A DNA stretch of 64,000 nucleotides from Williamsia limnetica (GTDB lineage: Bacteria; Actinomycetota; Actinomycetes; Mycobacteriales; Mycobacteriaceae), in assembly GCF_003217475.1 (NCBI RefSeq), contig NZ_QJSP01000001.1, forward strand, positions 310,001 to 374,000, read 5' to 3'. A program made the position numbers and the translations under genes. This document shows, one piece after another, positions 11,162 to 22,107 of the stretch; positions within the stretch are counted from its first letter, which is position 1, and every line of letters begins with the position of its first letter. The notes beneath the pieces were generated by a model that worked only from the letters and a program-made list of their open reading frames with translations, was not told where the DNA came from and ran no database searches.

Positions 11162-12021
11162 GCTTCACCACCTGCGTTGTCGCCATTTACCGGACCGGTC
11201 GAGCTCTGCTGAACGCCGTATCCGGCCGAACGACGGGCGATGACGGACCGCGCCGCCTCTTCGATCTCTTCGGTCGAGACCACCGTCGCGCCATCGGGAC
11301 CCACCGTTGCCGCCGTGGGATAGAGCCCACGCACCATGTCGGGTCCACCGGTCGCGGAGTCGTCGTCGGCCGCGTCGTAGAGCGACTCGACAGCGATCTC
11401 GAGCGCTTGCGCCGCGGTCATGTCGTGGCGGTACAGCTTTTTGATCGCAGACTTCGCGAACACCGAGCCCGACCCGATGGCCTGGTAGCCGCCGTGCTCT
11501 TCGTGTCGGTCGCCCGCGACGTCGAACGAGAAGATGCGGCCGGGTCGCTGCGGATCGACCGCGTCCGAGTCGTAGCCGACGAGCAGCGGAATCGCTGCCA
11601 GACCGGCCATCGCGGCCTCCAGGTTCGAGCGGACCATCGACGCGAGGCGATTGACCTTGCCGTCGAGCGTGAGCGATACGCCTTCGATCTTCTCGTAGTG
11701 CTCGAGTTCCACGGCGAACAACCGGATCATCTCGATGGCCACACCGGCGGTGCCTGCGATACCGGCCGCCGAGTACTCGTCGGTGATGAACACCTTCCGC
11801 ATGTCGCGGCTGGCGATCAGGTGGCCTGCAGTGGCACGCCGATCACCAGCGATCACCACCCCGCCGGGGTAGGTGATCGCGACGATCGTGGTGCCGTGCG
11901 GGATATTCGCGGTAGCCCCCTCTGGAAACCTGTTCTTGGGCAACAAGTCTGGAGCGTGATTACGCAGGTAGTCGGAAAACGATGAGATGTCCTGGCCGAG
12001 AGACCGTATTCGATCGGTCAC
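11158..12021 (-). CDS. prcB: 20S proteasome beta subunit PrcB
   Basis: PrcB (287 aa) is the catalytic subunit. Autocleavage should occur before Thr44 in the [14 protein letters not shown] junction, leaving the N-terminal threonine nucleophile; the 43-residue propeptide is shorter than the one I recall for M. tuberculosis. The conserved Asp and Lys of the active site are visible in GDRRATAG and [11 protein letters not shown] start, overlapping the pup stop by four bases; prcA overlaps its end in the same way. The order pup-prcB-prcA fits stoichiometric expression of tag and protease. Confidence 0.97.
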   Translation of the reverse strand: MTDRIRSLGQDISSFSDYLRNHAPDLLPKNRFPEGATANIPHGTTIVAITYPGGVVIAGDRRATAGHLIASRDMRKVFITDEYSAAGIAGTAGVAIEMIRLFAVELEHYEKIEGVSLTLDGKVNRLASMVRSNLEAAMAGLAAIPLLVGYDSDAVDPQRPGRIFSFDVAGDRHEEHGGYQAIGSGSVFAKSAIKKLYRHDMTAAQALEIAVESLYDAADDDSATGGPDMVRGLYPTAATVGPDGATVVSTEEIEEAARSVIARRSAGYGVQQSSTGPVNGDNAGGEA

Positions 12022-12212
12022 TGGCCGCCCTTCTGGACATAGGCACGGACGAAGTCCTCGGCATTCTCTTCGAGCACATCGTCGATCTCGTCGAGCAGGT
12101 CGTCGGTGTCGTCGGCCAGCTTCTCACGGCGTTCCTGGCCGGCACCCGAATCGGGACCGGACTCGTTGTCGTCGTCGTTACCGCCCGTGCGCTTGGTTTG
12201 TTCCTGCGCCAT
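12018..12212 (-). CDS. pup: prokaryotic ubiquitin-like protein Pup
   Basis: Pup is a 64-aa disordered, acidic tag. It has the helix-forming region around residues 28-55 ([19 protein letters not shown]) that binds the Mpa coiled coil. It ends in Gly-Gly-Gln, so Dop must deamidate the terminal Gln to Glu before ligation. Lysines are present at 7, near 31 and at 61. A strong AAGGAGG ribosome site stands six bases before the ATG, unlike the leaderless neighbours pafA and dop, which suggests high translation of the tag. It overlaps prcB. Confidence 0.98.
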   Translation of the reverse strand: MAQEQTKRTGGNDDDNESGPDSGAGQERREKLADDTDDLLDEIDDVLEENAEDFVRAYVQKGGQ

Positions 12213-12310
12213 CGCTGCCTCCTTCAGACCACGGTCCCGCAGGGACCGTTCGTATGTTCACCCTACCGGGCAAAGGCGATCCCGCCCGGTATATGCAGAC
12301 GCGGGCCGCA

Positions 12311-13813
12311 CTACGGATTGGTCAGCTGATCGACCAGTTCGGCCGCCGAATTGACCGAATCGAGCAGTTCACCGACGTGAGCCCGACTCCCCCGAAGGGG
12401 TTCGAGCGTGGGGATCCGGACCAGTGACTCGCCGCCGAGGTCGAAGATCACCGAATCCCAACTCGCTGCCGCGATGTCGGCGCCGAACCTGCGCAAGCAC
12501 TCGCCGCGGAAGTACGCCCGGGTGTTCTCCGGTGGGGTCCCGATCGCATCCATGACCTGCTGTTCGGTGGTCAGACGCTTCATGGAGCCACGGGCGACCA
12601 ACCGGTTGTACAGACCCTTGTCGAGCCTGACATCGGAGTACTGAAGGTCCACCAGGTGTAGTCGCGGCGCAGACCAGGCCAGGTTCTCGCGCTGGCGGAA
12701 ACCCTCGAGCAATCGGAGTTTCGCGGGCCAGTCCAGCAGATCCGCGCACTCCATCGGGTCGCGCTCGAGTTTGTCGAGCACATCCGCCCAGGTGTCGATG
12801 ACGTCCTTCGCCCGCAGGTCGTCACTGTGATTGGCATCGTGGAAAGCCGAGACGCGCTCGTGGTAGATCCTTTGCAGCGCAAGCGCCGTCATCTCCCGCC
12901 CGTCGGCGAGGGCGACGGTGGCCTGCAGTGTCGGATCGTGACTGATCACGTGGACGGCGTGCACCGGCCTGGCGAGTTCGAGGTCGCTGAGCTCGACGCC
13001 CGCTTCGATGAGGTCGAGGACCAGGGAGGCTGTGCCCACCTTCAGATATGTCGCCGTCTCGGCCAGATTTGCATCTCCGATGATCACATGGAGACGGCGA
13101 TAGCGTTCGGGGTCGGCGTGCGGTTCGTCCCGGGTGTTGATGATGCCGCGTTTGAGCGTGGTCTCCAGGCCCACCTCCACCTCGATGTAGTCGGCGCGCT
13201 GGCTGAGCTGGAAGCCGGTCTCATCGCCGGATTGGCCGATGCCGACCCGGCCTGACCCAGTGAACACCTGACGCGATGCGAAGAACGGGGTGAGCCCGGT
13301 GATGACCGACGTGAACGGAGTGGAACGCGCCATCAGGTAGTTCTCGTGGGTGCCGTAGGAGGCGCCCTTGTTGTCGATGTTGTTCTTGTACAACTGCAGC
13401 TTGGGGGCTCCGGGAACACTCGCCACGTGCCTCGCCGCGGCCTCCATGACCCGTTCGCCCGCCTTGTCCCAGATGACGGCGTCGAGCGGGTCGGTGACCT
13501 CAGGCGCGGAGTATTCCGGGTGGGCGTGATCGACGTAAAGTCGAGCGCCGTTGGTGAGGATCATGTTGGCGGCGCCGACCTCGTCGGCATCGATGATCGG
13601 GGCCGGGCCCGAGCTTCGGCCCAGATCGAAACCACGTGCATCTCGCAACGGTGATTCGACCTCGTAGTCCCAGCGTGTCCGCTTCGCACGGGGAACGCCT
13701 GCGGCTGCCGCGTAGGCGAGAACAGCCTGGGTCGAGGTCATGATCGGGTTGGCACCGGGATCGTTCGGTGCCGAGATCCCGTACTCGACTTCGGTTCCGA
13801 TTATGCGCTGCAT
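12311..13813 (-). CDS. dop: Pup deamidase / depupylase Dop
   Basis: Dop (500 aa) deamidates the C-terminal Gln of Pup and also removes Pup from substrates. It is homologous to PafA but carries the Dop-specific insertion after the first strand (residues about 15-60). The catalytic Asp is residue 95 in [16 protein letters not shown]. Other shared motifs are [20 protein letters not shown] and [20 protein letters not shown]. The ATG lies six bases after a TAGGCT hexamer, so a leaderless start is likely. About 98 bases separate dop from pup, which has its own ribosome site. Confidence 0.97.
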   Translation of the reverse strand: MQRIIGTEVEYGISAPNDPGANPIMTSTQAVLAYAAAAGVPRAKRTRWDYEVESPLRDARGFDLGRSSGPAPIIDADEVGAANMILTNGARLYVDHAHPEYSAPEVTDPLDAVIWDKAGERVMEAAARHVASVPGAPKLQLYKNNIDNKGASYGTHENYLMARSTPFTSVITGLTPFFASRQVFTGSGRVGIGQSGDETGFQLSQRADYIEVEVGLETTLKRGIINTRDEPHADPERYRRLHVIIGDANLAETATYLKVGTASLVLDLIEAGVELSDLELARPVHAVHVISHDPTLQATVALADGREMTALALQRIYHERVSAFHDANHSDDLRAKDVIDTWADVLDKLERDPMECADLLDWPAKLRLLEGFRQRENLAWSAPRLHLVDLQYSDVRLDKGLYNRLVARGSMKRLTTEQQVMDAIGTPPENTRAYFRGECLRRFGADIAAASWDSVIFDLGGESLVRIPTLEPLRGSRAHVGELLDSVNSAAELVDQLTNP

Positions 13814-13819
13814 TCCCCG

Positions 13820-13825
13820 AGCCTA
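13820..13825 (-). promoter_or_regulatory. -10 element of leaderless dop promoter
   Basis: TAGGCT on the minus strand, six bases before the dop ATG. It lies back to back with the glgP promoter in a 132-base divergent region. Confidence 0.6.
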
Positions 13826-13932
13826 GCCGTGCACCGGACAAGGCCCGTCGCGCGCTCCTCGCCGCCGGCCCCCTCGGATTACGTCCAGATGTACATCTGA
13901 CCATCGCGGTCGCGCAGGCGGCCGGTCGTCGG

Positions 13933-13938
13933 TAGGGT
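13933..13938 (+). promoter_or_regulatory. -10 element of leaderless glgP promoter
   Basis: TAGGGT followed by seven bases and the GTG start at 13946. The transcript would begin at or next to the start codon. Confidence 0.6.
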
Positions 13939-13945
13939 TTGCGCC

Positions 13946-16534
13946 GTGAAAGCACTGCGCCGCTTCACCGTCCGCGCCCACCTGCCCGAGCCCCTCCAGG
14001 CCCTGGCGGATCTGTCGACCAACCTGCGTTGGTCCTGGCACCCGCCGACCCAAGATCTCTTCGCCTCCATCGACCCGGACCTGTGGGCGGAGTCGAGGGA
14101 TCCGCTGCGCTTGCTGGGTGACGTCGGGCCGGGTCGCCTGCGTGAACTCGCGGAAGATCAGGACTTCCTGAGCAGCCTCGACGAGCTCGCCGCAGACCTC
14201 GACGCCTACCTGAGCCAACCCAGGTGGTTCCAGCAGCAGGTGACCTCCGGGAACCGCTTCCCCACCGGTATCGCGTACTTCTCGATGGAGTTCGGTGTCT
14301 CTGAGGTACTCCCGATCTACTCGGGTGGACTCGGGATCCTCGCCGGCGACCACCTCAAGGCCGCGTCCGACCTCGGACTGCCGCTGATCGGCGTCGGCTT
14401 GCTGTACCGCAGCGGCTACTTCCGGCAGTCACTCACTGCCGACGGTTGGCAGACCGAGCGCTACCCGAATCTGGATCCGCAGGGCTTGTCGGTCCGCACC
14501 GTCAACGACGCGGATGGAAACCCGGTCACCGTTCGGGTTCCGATGCCCGACAACCGGGTGTTGCGGGCCCGTCTCTGGGTGGCTGACGTGGGACGAATCC
14601 CCTTGCTGCTGCTCGACTCCGACATACCGGACAATGACACCGATCTGCGTGGTGTCACCGACCGGCTGTACGGCGGCGACCAGGACCATCGCATCAAGCA
14701 AGAGATCCTGGCCGGGGTCGGCGGGGTGCGCGCGGTACGCGAGTACACCCGGATCCAGGGACTGCCCGACCCCGACGTCTTCCACATGAACGAGGGGCAT
14801 GCGGGGTTCCTGGGCGCCGAGCGGATCCGAGAATTCGTGTCACCGACCGGTGCCGGACTCGACTTCGACACCGCACTCGCGGCGGTGCGTGCGTCGACAG
14901 TCTTCACCACGCACACGCCTGTCCCCGCAGGTATCGACCGCTTCCCTCTCGATATGGTGCGCCACTACTTCGGCGACGAGCAGGGACAGTCCACCCTGCT
15001 GCCGGGGCTCGAAGTGTCCCGAATCCTGGAATTGGGCAGCGAGAGTGATCCCGGGGTCTTCAACATGGCGCACATGGGTCTGCGCCTCGGGCAGCGCACC
15101 AACGGTGTGTCCAAACTGCACGGCGCGGTCAGTCGGGAGATGTTCGGCCCGCTGTGGCCGGGTTTCGACGCCGCGCAGGTACCCATCGGCTCGGTCACCA
15201 ACGGGGTGCACGCCCCCACCTGGTCATCTCGGCGCTGGACCGAACTGGCCACCGACGGCAACGGCGGGACTCCAGATGAGACAGAGACCCTCGCCGCGAT
15301 GAAAAATGTCCCAGCGCAACAGCTCTGGGCGACCCGGAACCTACTTCGTACCGAGTTGATCGGTGAGGTTCGGCGAAGGCTCCGCCGGTCCGGCCTCGAA
15401 CGAGGTTTCTCCGCCGCCGAATTAGGCTGGACAGCAGGCGTTTTCAGTTCGCGAGTGCTGACGATCGGGTTCGCCAGGCGCGCAGCGACATACAAGCGTC
15501 TCACCTTGATGCTGCGCGACACCGACCGACTGAAGTCGCTGTTGCTCGACAAGGAGCGCCCCGTGCAACTCGTCGTCGCGGGCAAGGCACATCCGGCGGA
15601 CGACGGCGGCAAGGCGCTCATCCAGAAGATCGTGCGGTTCGCCGACGCCAACGATGTCCGGCACCGGATCGTGTTCCTGCCGGATTACGACATGTCGATG
15701 GCACGATTCCTGTACGGCGGCTGCGACGTGTGGCTGAACAATCCGCTGCGTCCGATGGAGGCCTGTGGAACCTCCGGCATGAAATCGGCACTCAACGGCG
15801 GCCTGAACCTGTCGATTCTCGACGGTTGGTGGGACGAGATGTCGGACAGCGAGAACGGTTGGGCCATTCCGACCGCCGACGGAGTGACCGATGATGCGCG
15901 CCGCGACGATCTCGAGGCGGCAGCGCTGTACGAGTTGCTCGAGAACGTTGTGGTGCCGAAGTTCTACGACGCCGGTTCCGATGGCGTCCCGACGCGGTGG
16001 GTCGAGATGGTGCGCCACACTCTGCACACCCTGGGACCGCAGGTGCTGGCCTCGCGGATGGTGCGCGACTACACCGAGGAGTACTACGCACCCGCGGCGA
16101 TCTCGGGACGCGAGGTCGCCGACGACAACTACCGCGGGGCACGCGAACTCGCACAGTTCCGCCACCAGGTCGAGACAGCCTGGTCCGGGGTGAAAGTGCT
16201 CGACGTCGACAGCGCGGGACTGGAAGACATCCCATTGCTCGGGTCCACGATGACGCTCACCGCACATGTTGATCTGGCCGGCCTCCGTCCGGACCAGGTG
16301 CTCGTGCAGGCGGTGATCGGGCGCGTCGACGATGACGAGAACCTCACGCAGACGGCCACGACGACAATGCCCTTGGTCACCGGCAGAGTGGGACCGGCGG
16401 GCGAGCCGATCTTCGAGGTCGCGATCGGGCTACCGATGACCGGGCCGATCGGATACACCGTGAGGGTCATGCCACAACACCGCTTCCTCACCAGCAACGC
16501 TGAACTCGGCGTCGTCGCGTTCGCTCATCAGTGA
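13946..16534 (+). CDS. glgP: alpha-glucan (glycogen) phosphorylase
   Basis: GlgP releases glucose 1-phosphate from alpha-1,4-glucan using pyridoxal phosphate. The 862-aa protein has the short-type N-terminal DUF3417 region (LPEPLQALADLSTNLRWSW), then the GT35 catalytic core. Core motifs include FSMEFGVSEVLPIYSGGLG, FHMNEGHAGFL and MEACGTSGMKSALNGGLN, the last containing the PLP-binding lysine near residue 614. The GTG start follows a -10 hexamer by seven bases. Its place between dop and the proteasome ATPase is not the order I recall from M. tuberculosis, where glgP lies elsewhere. It converges on the FHA-ABC gene. Confidence 0.93.
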   Translation: MKALRRFTVRAHLPEPLQALADLSTNLRWSWHPPTQDLFASIDPDLWAESRDPLRLLGDVGPGRLRELAEDQDFLSSLDELAADLDAYLSQPRWFQQQVTSGNRFPTGIAYFSMEFGVSEVLPIYSGGLGILAGDHLKAASDLGLPLIGVGLLYRSGYFRQSLTADGWQTERYPNLDPQGLSVRTVNDADGNPVTVRVPMPDNRVLRARLWVADVGRIPLLLLDSDIPDNDTDLRGVTDRLYGGDQDHRIKQEILAGVGGVRAVREYTRIQGLPDPDVFHMNEGHAGFLGAERIREFVSPTGAGLDFDTALAAVRASTVFTTHTPVPAGIDRFPLDMVRHYFGDEQGQSTLLPGLEVSRILELGSESDPGVFNMAHMGLRLGQRTNGVSKLHGAVSREMFGPLWPGFDAAQVPIGSVTNGVHAPTWSSRRWTELATDGNGGTPDETETLAAMKNVPAQQLWATRNLLRTELIGEVRRRLRRSGLERGFSAAELGWTAGVFSSRVLTIGFARRAATYKRLTLMLRDTDRLKSLLLDKERPVQLVVAGKAHPADDGGKALIQKIVRFADANDVRHRIVFLPDYDMSMARFLYGGCDVWLNNPLRPMEACGTSGMKSALNGGLNLSILDGWWDEMSDSENGWAIPTADGVTDDARRDDLEAAALYELLENVVVPKFYDAGSDGVPTRWVEMVRHTLHTLGPQVLASRMVRDYTEEYYAPAAISGREVADDNYRGARELAQFRHQVETAWSGVKVLDVDSAGLEDIPLLGSTMTLTAHVDLAGLRPDQVLVQAVIGRVDDDENLTQTATTTMPLVTGRVGPAGEPIFEVAIGLPMTGPIGYTVRVMPQHRFLTSNAELGVVAFAHQ

Positions 16535-16587
16535 GTCGAACGTGCTCCGAACACACATCGTTTCTCGGGTAAGGCCCGGACCGCGGC

Positions 16588-19053
16588 CTAAAGGGTTCTT
16601 TTCTTCAGAATCAGCCTGCTGTAGGTGAACCAGATCAGCACCAGACCGATGATTGTCATCGCGCCATACGCCAGAGCGACGTTCGCCACGGTCTGGTCCC
16701 AGATGGTTTCTTTCTGCGTTGACGGCGAACCGGGCGACACCTGGCGCAGATCGACGGCGGCCGCTGCCGCGGAGTATCCCCAGCGGGCGGGGAAGATCCA
16801 CGACAACTGTTCCAGACCCGGTCGCCCCGCCAGCGGGAAGAGACCTCCGCAGAACACCAGTTGCACCATCACGACCACCACCAGCGGCGGCATCGTCTGC
16901 TCACTGGAGTTCACCGCCGCCGAGATCGCCAGGCCGATCAGCGTGCTCACGCACGCCAAGAACGCAACGGCGACAAACAGTTCGATCGCTCCCGAAGTGA
17001 GCAACCCGGGACCCGGCGTCCCCTTGCCCGCATAGGTGATGGCGATCATCACCGCGCACTGCAGGATCGACACGACGAAGAACACCACCATCTTCGCCCA
17101 CAGGTACGCCCCTGGTCGCAGGCCGACGGCCCGTTCACGCACGAAGATCGCGCGCTCGCCGACCAGGTCACGAACCGTGAGCGCGGCACCCATGAAGCTC
17201 GCACCCACCACCAGCACGACCAGGATCTGCACGGTCTCGCCGAGACTGTCGTTGTTGTTGAGTCCGAAACCCGCCGTGCCCGGGATCACCAGCGACAGGG
17301 CACCCAGGACGATCGGCAGCAGGACGAGGAAAGCCAGATAACCGGTGTCGGCGAGTATCAGCCGGACCTGACGCCGTGACACGGTGGACGTCTGCCGACC
17401 GAAACTCGTCTGGGGCGGTCGCACCGGTGAACCGGTCCGCAGACTCGGTGGCCGGGTCGGCGGACGTTGATTGCGTGAACGGTAGCGGTGATGGGCAGCA
17501 TCGGGCTGTTCCGCCACGAACGCGAAGATCTCCGCCCAGTCCTCGGTCCCCATCGCGGCACCCACCGCTGACGGTGGACCGCAGAACGCTGTCTTGCCGC
17601 CCGGCGCCAGCAACAGCACCTGGTCGCACATCGACAGGTAGGTCAGCGAGTGGGTCACGACGATGACCACACGGCCGGCATCGGCGAGCCTACGTAGCGT
17701 CGACATGACCTGACGGTCCAACGCCGGGTCGAGGCCGGAAGTGGGCTCGTCGAGAATGAGCAGCGAAGGACCGGTCAGGAGCTCCATCGCGACGGATGCA
17801 CGCTTACGCTGGCCCCCTGACAGTTTGTCGACGCGGGTGTCGAGGTGTTCGGTGAGCTGGAGTTCGGCCAGCACTCCGGTGATGACGTTGTCGCGGTCGG
17901 ATGTGCTCATATCCGGCGGCAATCGCAGTTCCGCGGCGTATCGCAGCGCCTGCCGAAGGGTGAGCCGACGGTGCAACACATCGTCCTGGGGCACCATTCC
18001 GATGCGGGTACGCAGTGCCTCGTATTCGGCGTGCACGCTGCGACCCTCGAAGGTGACACTTCCGGTCGACGGGTTGGCCGCGCCCGCCACGATCTTCGAA
18101 ACGGTCGACTTCCCGGCACCCGAAGGGCCGATCACAGCCGTCAGTGTTCCCGGGCCTGCCGCGAACTCGACATCGTGGAGCAGTTGCTTGCCATCGATGT
18201 TCAGGCCGACCGTGTGAACGTGTAATCCGTCGGCGACCGCAGCCTGGGCCTGGCCCCGGATGAGGGTGCCTCCCGATACCACGAAGTCACTGTTACCGAT
18301 GGTGACCACCGCGCCTTCGGCCAGCATCTGCCGACTGATCCGTTGGCCGTTGACATAGGTGCCGTTCACCGACTGCAGATCTTCGATCGCGAGACCCTGT
18401 GGGGTGGAGAGCAGTCGAGCGTGACGTCGGGACGCCAGCACGTCGCTGACGACGATGTCGTTGTCGGGCGTCCGTCCGATGCTCAGACGTGCGGAGCCGC
18501 CCATGTCGATCGCCTGCCGCTGCGGGGAGGCTTGTGGGTGAATTTGTCCGTCGGGGCTGACCTGGTACACCGCGGACATGTTCTGGTGCAGCGCCTGCAG
18601 ATGAGGTGCACCCGCGGCCCCACTGAACGCCGGATCGGATTGCCGTACGTACGGCGGAGCCGCCTGTGCAGGTCTGCTCATCGGGCCGGAATGGTTCATC
18701 GGGCCCGAGGGCGTAGCAGGCACCGGTTGAGCACCGGGCGCGACCGGTGGGGTGACCGCGATGTCGAGAAGAGGACCGGTGGCGGCGTCCCCCAGACGGA
18801 TGCGCTGGTTGCTGCGGAGTTCCAGACCGCGCATCCGAGCACCGTCGAGGTAGAAACCGTTGGTGCTGCCCAGATCGACAGCGGTCCAGAATGATCCGTG
18901 CCACTCGATCGCCAGATGCCGGCGGGACACCAGCGGATGGATGACGACGATGTCGTTGTCCGGCGTACGTCCGATGGTGAATCGCCCGGCCGGACGCAAT
19001 CTCTGCTCGGTGCCGTCCACCCAGATCCGCAGCGGCGTTGGGGATGCATTCAT
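16588..19053 (-). CDS. ABC transporter with two N-terminal FHA domains (Rv1747-like)
   Basis: The 821-aa protein fuses two forkhead-associated phosphothreonine-binding domains (about residues 20-95 and 185-260, each with GRTPDNDIVV and a downstream SRRH) to an ATPase domain. The ATPase shows Walker A GPSGAGKS, signature LSGGQRKRA and Walker B LLILDEPTSGLD, near residues 310-470. An ABC-2-type six-helix membrane domain fills the C-terminus. This layout matches M. tuberculosis Rv1747, an exporter controlled by the kinase PknF; I see no kinase gene beside it here. A TAAGGT hexamer ends nine bases before the ATG, so the leader is very short. Confidence 0.93.
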   Translation of the reverse strand: MNASPTPLRIWVDGTEQRLRPAGRFTIGRTPDNDIVVIHPLVSRRHLAIEWHGSFWTAVDLGSTNGFYLDGARMRGLELRSNQRIRLGDAATGPLLDIAVTPPVAPGAQPVPATPSGPMNHSGPMSRPAQAAPPYVRQSDPAFSGAAGAPHLQALHQNMSAVYQVSPDGQIHPQASPQRQAIDMGGSARLSIGRTPDNDIVVSDVLASRRHARLLSTPQGLAIEDLQSVNGTYVNGQRISRQMLAEGAVVTIGNSDFVVSGGTLIRGQAQAAVADGLHVHTVGLNIDGKQLLHDVEFAAGPGTLTAVIGPSGAGKSTVSKIVAGAANPSTGSVTFEGRSVHAEYEALRTRIGMVPQDDVLHRRLTLRQALRYAAELRLPPDMSTSDRDNVITGVLAELQLTEHLDTRVDKLSGGQRKRASVAMELLTGPSLLILDEPTSGLDPALDRQVMSTLRRLADAGRVVIVVTHSLTYLSMCDQVLLLAPGGKTAFCGPPSAVGAAMGTEDWAEIFAFVAEQPDAAHHRYRSRNQRPPTRPPSLRTGSPVRPPQTSFGRQTSTVSRRQVRLILADTGYLAFLVLLPIVLGALSLVIPGTAGFGLNNNDSLGETVQILVVLVVGASFMGAALTVRDLVGERAIFVRERAVGLRPGAYLWAKMVVFFVVSILQCAVMIAITYAGKGTPGPGLLTSGAIELFVAVAFLACVSTLIGLAISAAVNSSEQTMPPLVVVVMVQLVFCGGLFPLAGRPGLEQLSWIFPARWGYSAAAAAVDLRQVSPGSPSTQKETIWDQTVANVALAYGAMTIIGLVLIWFTYSRLILKKRTL

Positions 19054-19164
19054 TAACGCATCACCTTAGTCTGCCGATGGCTTCAGACCCGCTTCTGCGG
19101 GCACGAGGATCAGCCGGTCGGACGACACGGGAAACGCAACGGGCCCACCGGAAGGTACGACCGA

Positions 19165-19205
19165 CGACGGCGGGGCCGGAGCGATATGCTCCGGCCCCGC
19201 CGTCG
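19165..19205. terminator. strong hairpin downstream of mpa
   Basis: A perfect 18-bp stem (19165-19182 with 19188-19205) closes a 5-base GATAT loop, ten bases after the mpa stop. There is no T-run, as is common for actinobacterial terminators. Confidence 0.75.
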
Positions 19206-19215
19206 ATCGATGTTC

Positions 19216-20997
19216 TTACAGGTACTGACCAGTATTGGTCTCGGTGTCGATTGCCCGGCTCGCGCCGGCGCTCTTGCCGGTGACGAGGGTGCGGATGTAC
19301 ACGATCCGCTCCCCCTTCTTGCCAGAGATCCGAGCCCAATCGTCAGGGTTGGTGGTGTTCGGGAGGTCTTCGTTCTCCGCGAACTCGTCGAGTATCGAAT
19401 CGAAGAGATGCTGGATTCGTAGACCGGACTGGCCGGTCTCCAACTGCGACTTGATCGCGTACTTCTTGGACCGGTCGACGACGTTCTGGATCATCGCACC
19501 GGAGTTGAAGTCCTTGAAGTACATGATCTCTTTGTCACCGTTCGCGTATGTCACCTCCAAGAACCGGTTGTCGTCCGACTCGTCGTACATCCGCTCCACC
19601 ACGCGCTCGATCATCGCCTTGACACAGGCGCCGCGGTCGCCGCCGAACTCGTCGATGTCGTCTGGATGGATCGGGAGCGTCGGTACGAGGTACTTGGAGA
19701 AGATGTCCATCGCCGACTCGGCATCCGGGCGCTCGATCTTGATCTTCACATCGAGCCGGCCCGGCCGGAGGATGGCCGGATCGATCATGTCCTCGCGGTT
19801 GGAGGCACCGATCACGATGACGTTCTCGAGCCCCTCGACACCGTCGATCTCACTGAGCAGCTGCGGTACGACCGTGGTCTCCACGTCGGAGGACACGCCC
19901 GAACCACGCGTGCGGAAGATCGAGTCCATCTCGTCGAAGAACACGATCACGGGAGTACCCTCGGAGGCCTTCTCGCGGGCCCGCTGGAAGATCAGGCGGA
20001 TGTGCCGCTCGGTTTCACCGACGAACTTGTTGAGCAGCTCCGGTCCCTTGATGTTGAGGAAGAACGACTTGGCCTCGCGCGCATCGTCGCCGCGAACCTC
20101 AGCGATTTTCTTGGCGAGCGAATTGGCCACCGCCTTGGCGATCAGCGTCTTACCGCAACCGGGAGGGCCGTACAACAGAACACCCTTCGGCGGACGCAGA
20201 TCGTATTCCCGGAACAGGTCCTTGTGCAGGAACGGCAACTCCACGGCATCGCGGATCTGCTCGATCTGCCGACCGAGACCACCGATGTCCTCGTAGTTGA
20301 CGTCGGGAACCTCTTCGAGCACGAGATCCTCGACCTCGGCCTTGGGGACGCGTTCGAAAGCGAACCCGGCCTTGGTGTCGATGAGCAGCGAGTCTCCCGG
20401 ACGGAGCTTACGGTTGCCTTCGATCTCGGCGAGGAACGCTTCGCTGAGCGGTTCGGCGAGCCAGACGACGCGCTCTTCGTCGGCGTGCCCGACGACCAGG
20501 GCACGCTGTCCGTCGTCGAGGACCTCGCGCAAGGTGCTGATCTCGCCGACGGAGTCGAAGTCGCCCGCCTCGACGATGGTCAGCGCCTCGTTGAGGCGGA
20601 CGGACTGTCCACGCTTGAGTGTGTCCAGATCGATGTTGGGGGACACGGTGAGTCGCATCTTGCGGCCGGAAGTGAACACGTCGACCGTGAGGTCCTCGAA
20701 GACCCCGAGCAGGACGCCATAGCCGCTGGGCGGTTGCCCGAGACGATCCACCTCTTCGCGCAGAGCGATGAGCTGTTGTCGAGCCTCTTTGAGGGTCTCG
20801 AGCAGCTTCGCGTTGCGGGTGGTCAGCGTGTCCAGGCGGGCCTGGAGGTCGGGGTCCACGGCCTTGCCGAACGAGCCGGCATCGGAGGTGGCGCCCGCCT
20901 TCGCGGACCGGGTCGAGGCCGAGCCCCACTCGGATGATGCTGCGGTGTCTTCTTGACCGCTGCTGTTCCGAGGCTCGTCACTACTGGATTCCGTCAT
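19216..20997 (-). CDS. mpa: proteasome-associated AAA+ ATPase Mpa (ARC)
   Basis: Mpa (593 aa) recognises Pup through an N-terminal coiled coil (residues about 50-90), passes it through two OB-fold domains (about 95-240), and threads the client into the 20S core with its AAA+ ring. Walker A GPPGCGKT lies near residue 279, and Walker B with the DEMDSIF segment follows. It ends in Gln-Tyr-Leu, the C-terminal motif that docks on the alpha ring. The first 45 residues are Ser/Ala-rich and probably disordered. A GAGGAG ribosome site precedes the ATG by seven bases, so mpa has a leader. Confidence 0.97.
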   Translation of the reverse strand: MTESSSDEPRNSSGQEDTAASSEWGSASTRSAKAGATSDAGSFGKAVDPDLQARLDTLTTRNAKLLETLKEARQQLIALREEVDRLGQPPSGYGVLLGVFEDLTVDVFTSGRKMRLTVSPNIDLDTLKRGQSVRLNEALTIVEAGDFDSVGEISTLREVLDDGQRALVVGHADEERVVWLAEPLSEAFLAEIEGNRKLRPGDSLLIDTKAGFAFERVPKAEVEDLVLEEVPDVNYEDIGGLGRQIEQIRDAVELPFLHKDLFREYDLRPPKGVLLYGPPGCGKTLIAKAVANSLAKKIAEVRGDDAREAKSFFLNIKGPELLNKFVGETERHIRLIFQRAREKASEGTPVIVFFDEMDSIFRTRGSGVSSDVETTVVPQLLSEIDGVEGLENVIVIGASNREDMIDPAILRPGRLDVKIKIERPDAESAMDIFSKYLVPTLPIHPDDIDEFGGDRGACVKAMIERVVERMYDESDDNRFLEVTYANGDKEIMYFKDFNSGAMIQNVVDRSKKYAIKSQLETGQSGLRIQHLFDSILDEFAENEDLPNTTNPDDWARISGKKGERIVYIRTLVTGKSAGASRAIDTETNTGQYL

Positions 20998-21162
20998 TTC
21001 TGACTCCTCTCCCCGAGTCGACTCGTCGCCACCACCTCGTGATGTACGTACGGTCGAACCCGTCTCCCGAGGTTACCGGCGAATCGGCAGCCTCGCCCTG
21101 CACCCCGCGGACCGCGTTGTTGTAGCCATGTTAATTGTGTGTCGCCACAAGGTTTTCCGACG

Positions 21163-22029
<867 letters not shown>

Positions 22030-22094
22030 TCACGGTCGAACATCGGTGCACATTGTTTTGACGGCAAATGAGCGGCGACGTCGTTGGTCAGGCA

Positions 22095-22100
22095 TACCCT
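22095..22100 (+). promoter_or_regulatory. -10 element of leaderless RecB-like gene promoter
   Basis: TACCCT followed by seven bases and GTG at 22108. It decides the start against an in-frame TTG at 22084 that lies upstream of the hexamer. Confidence 0.55.
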
Positions 22101-22107
22101 GCCAGGT

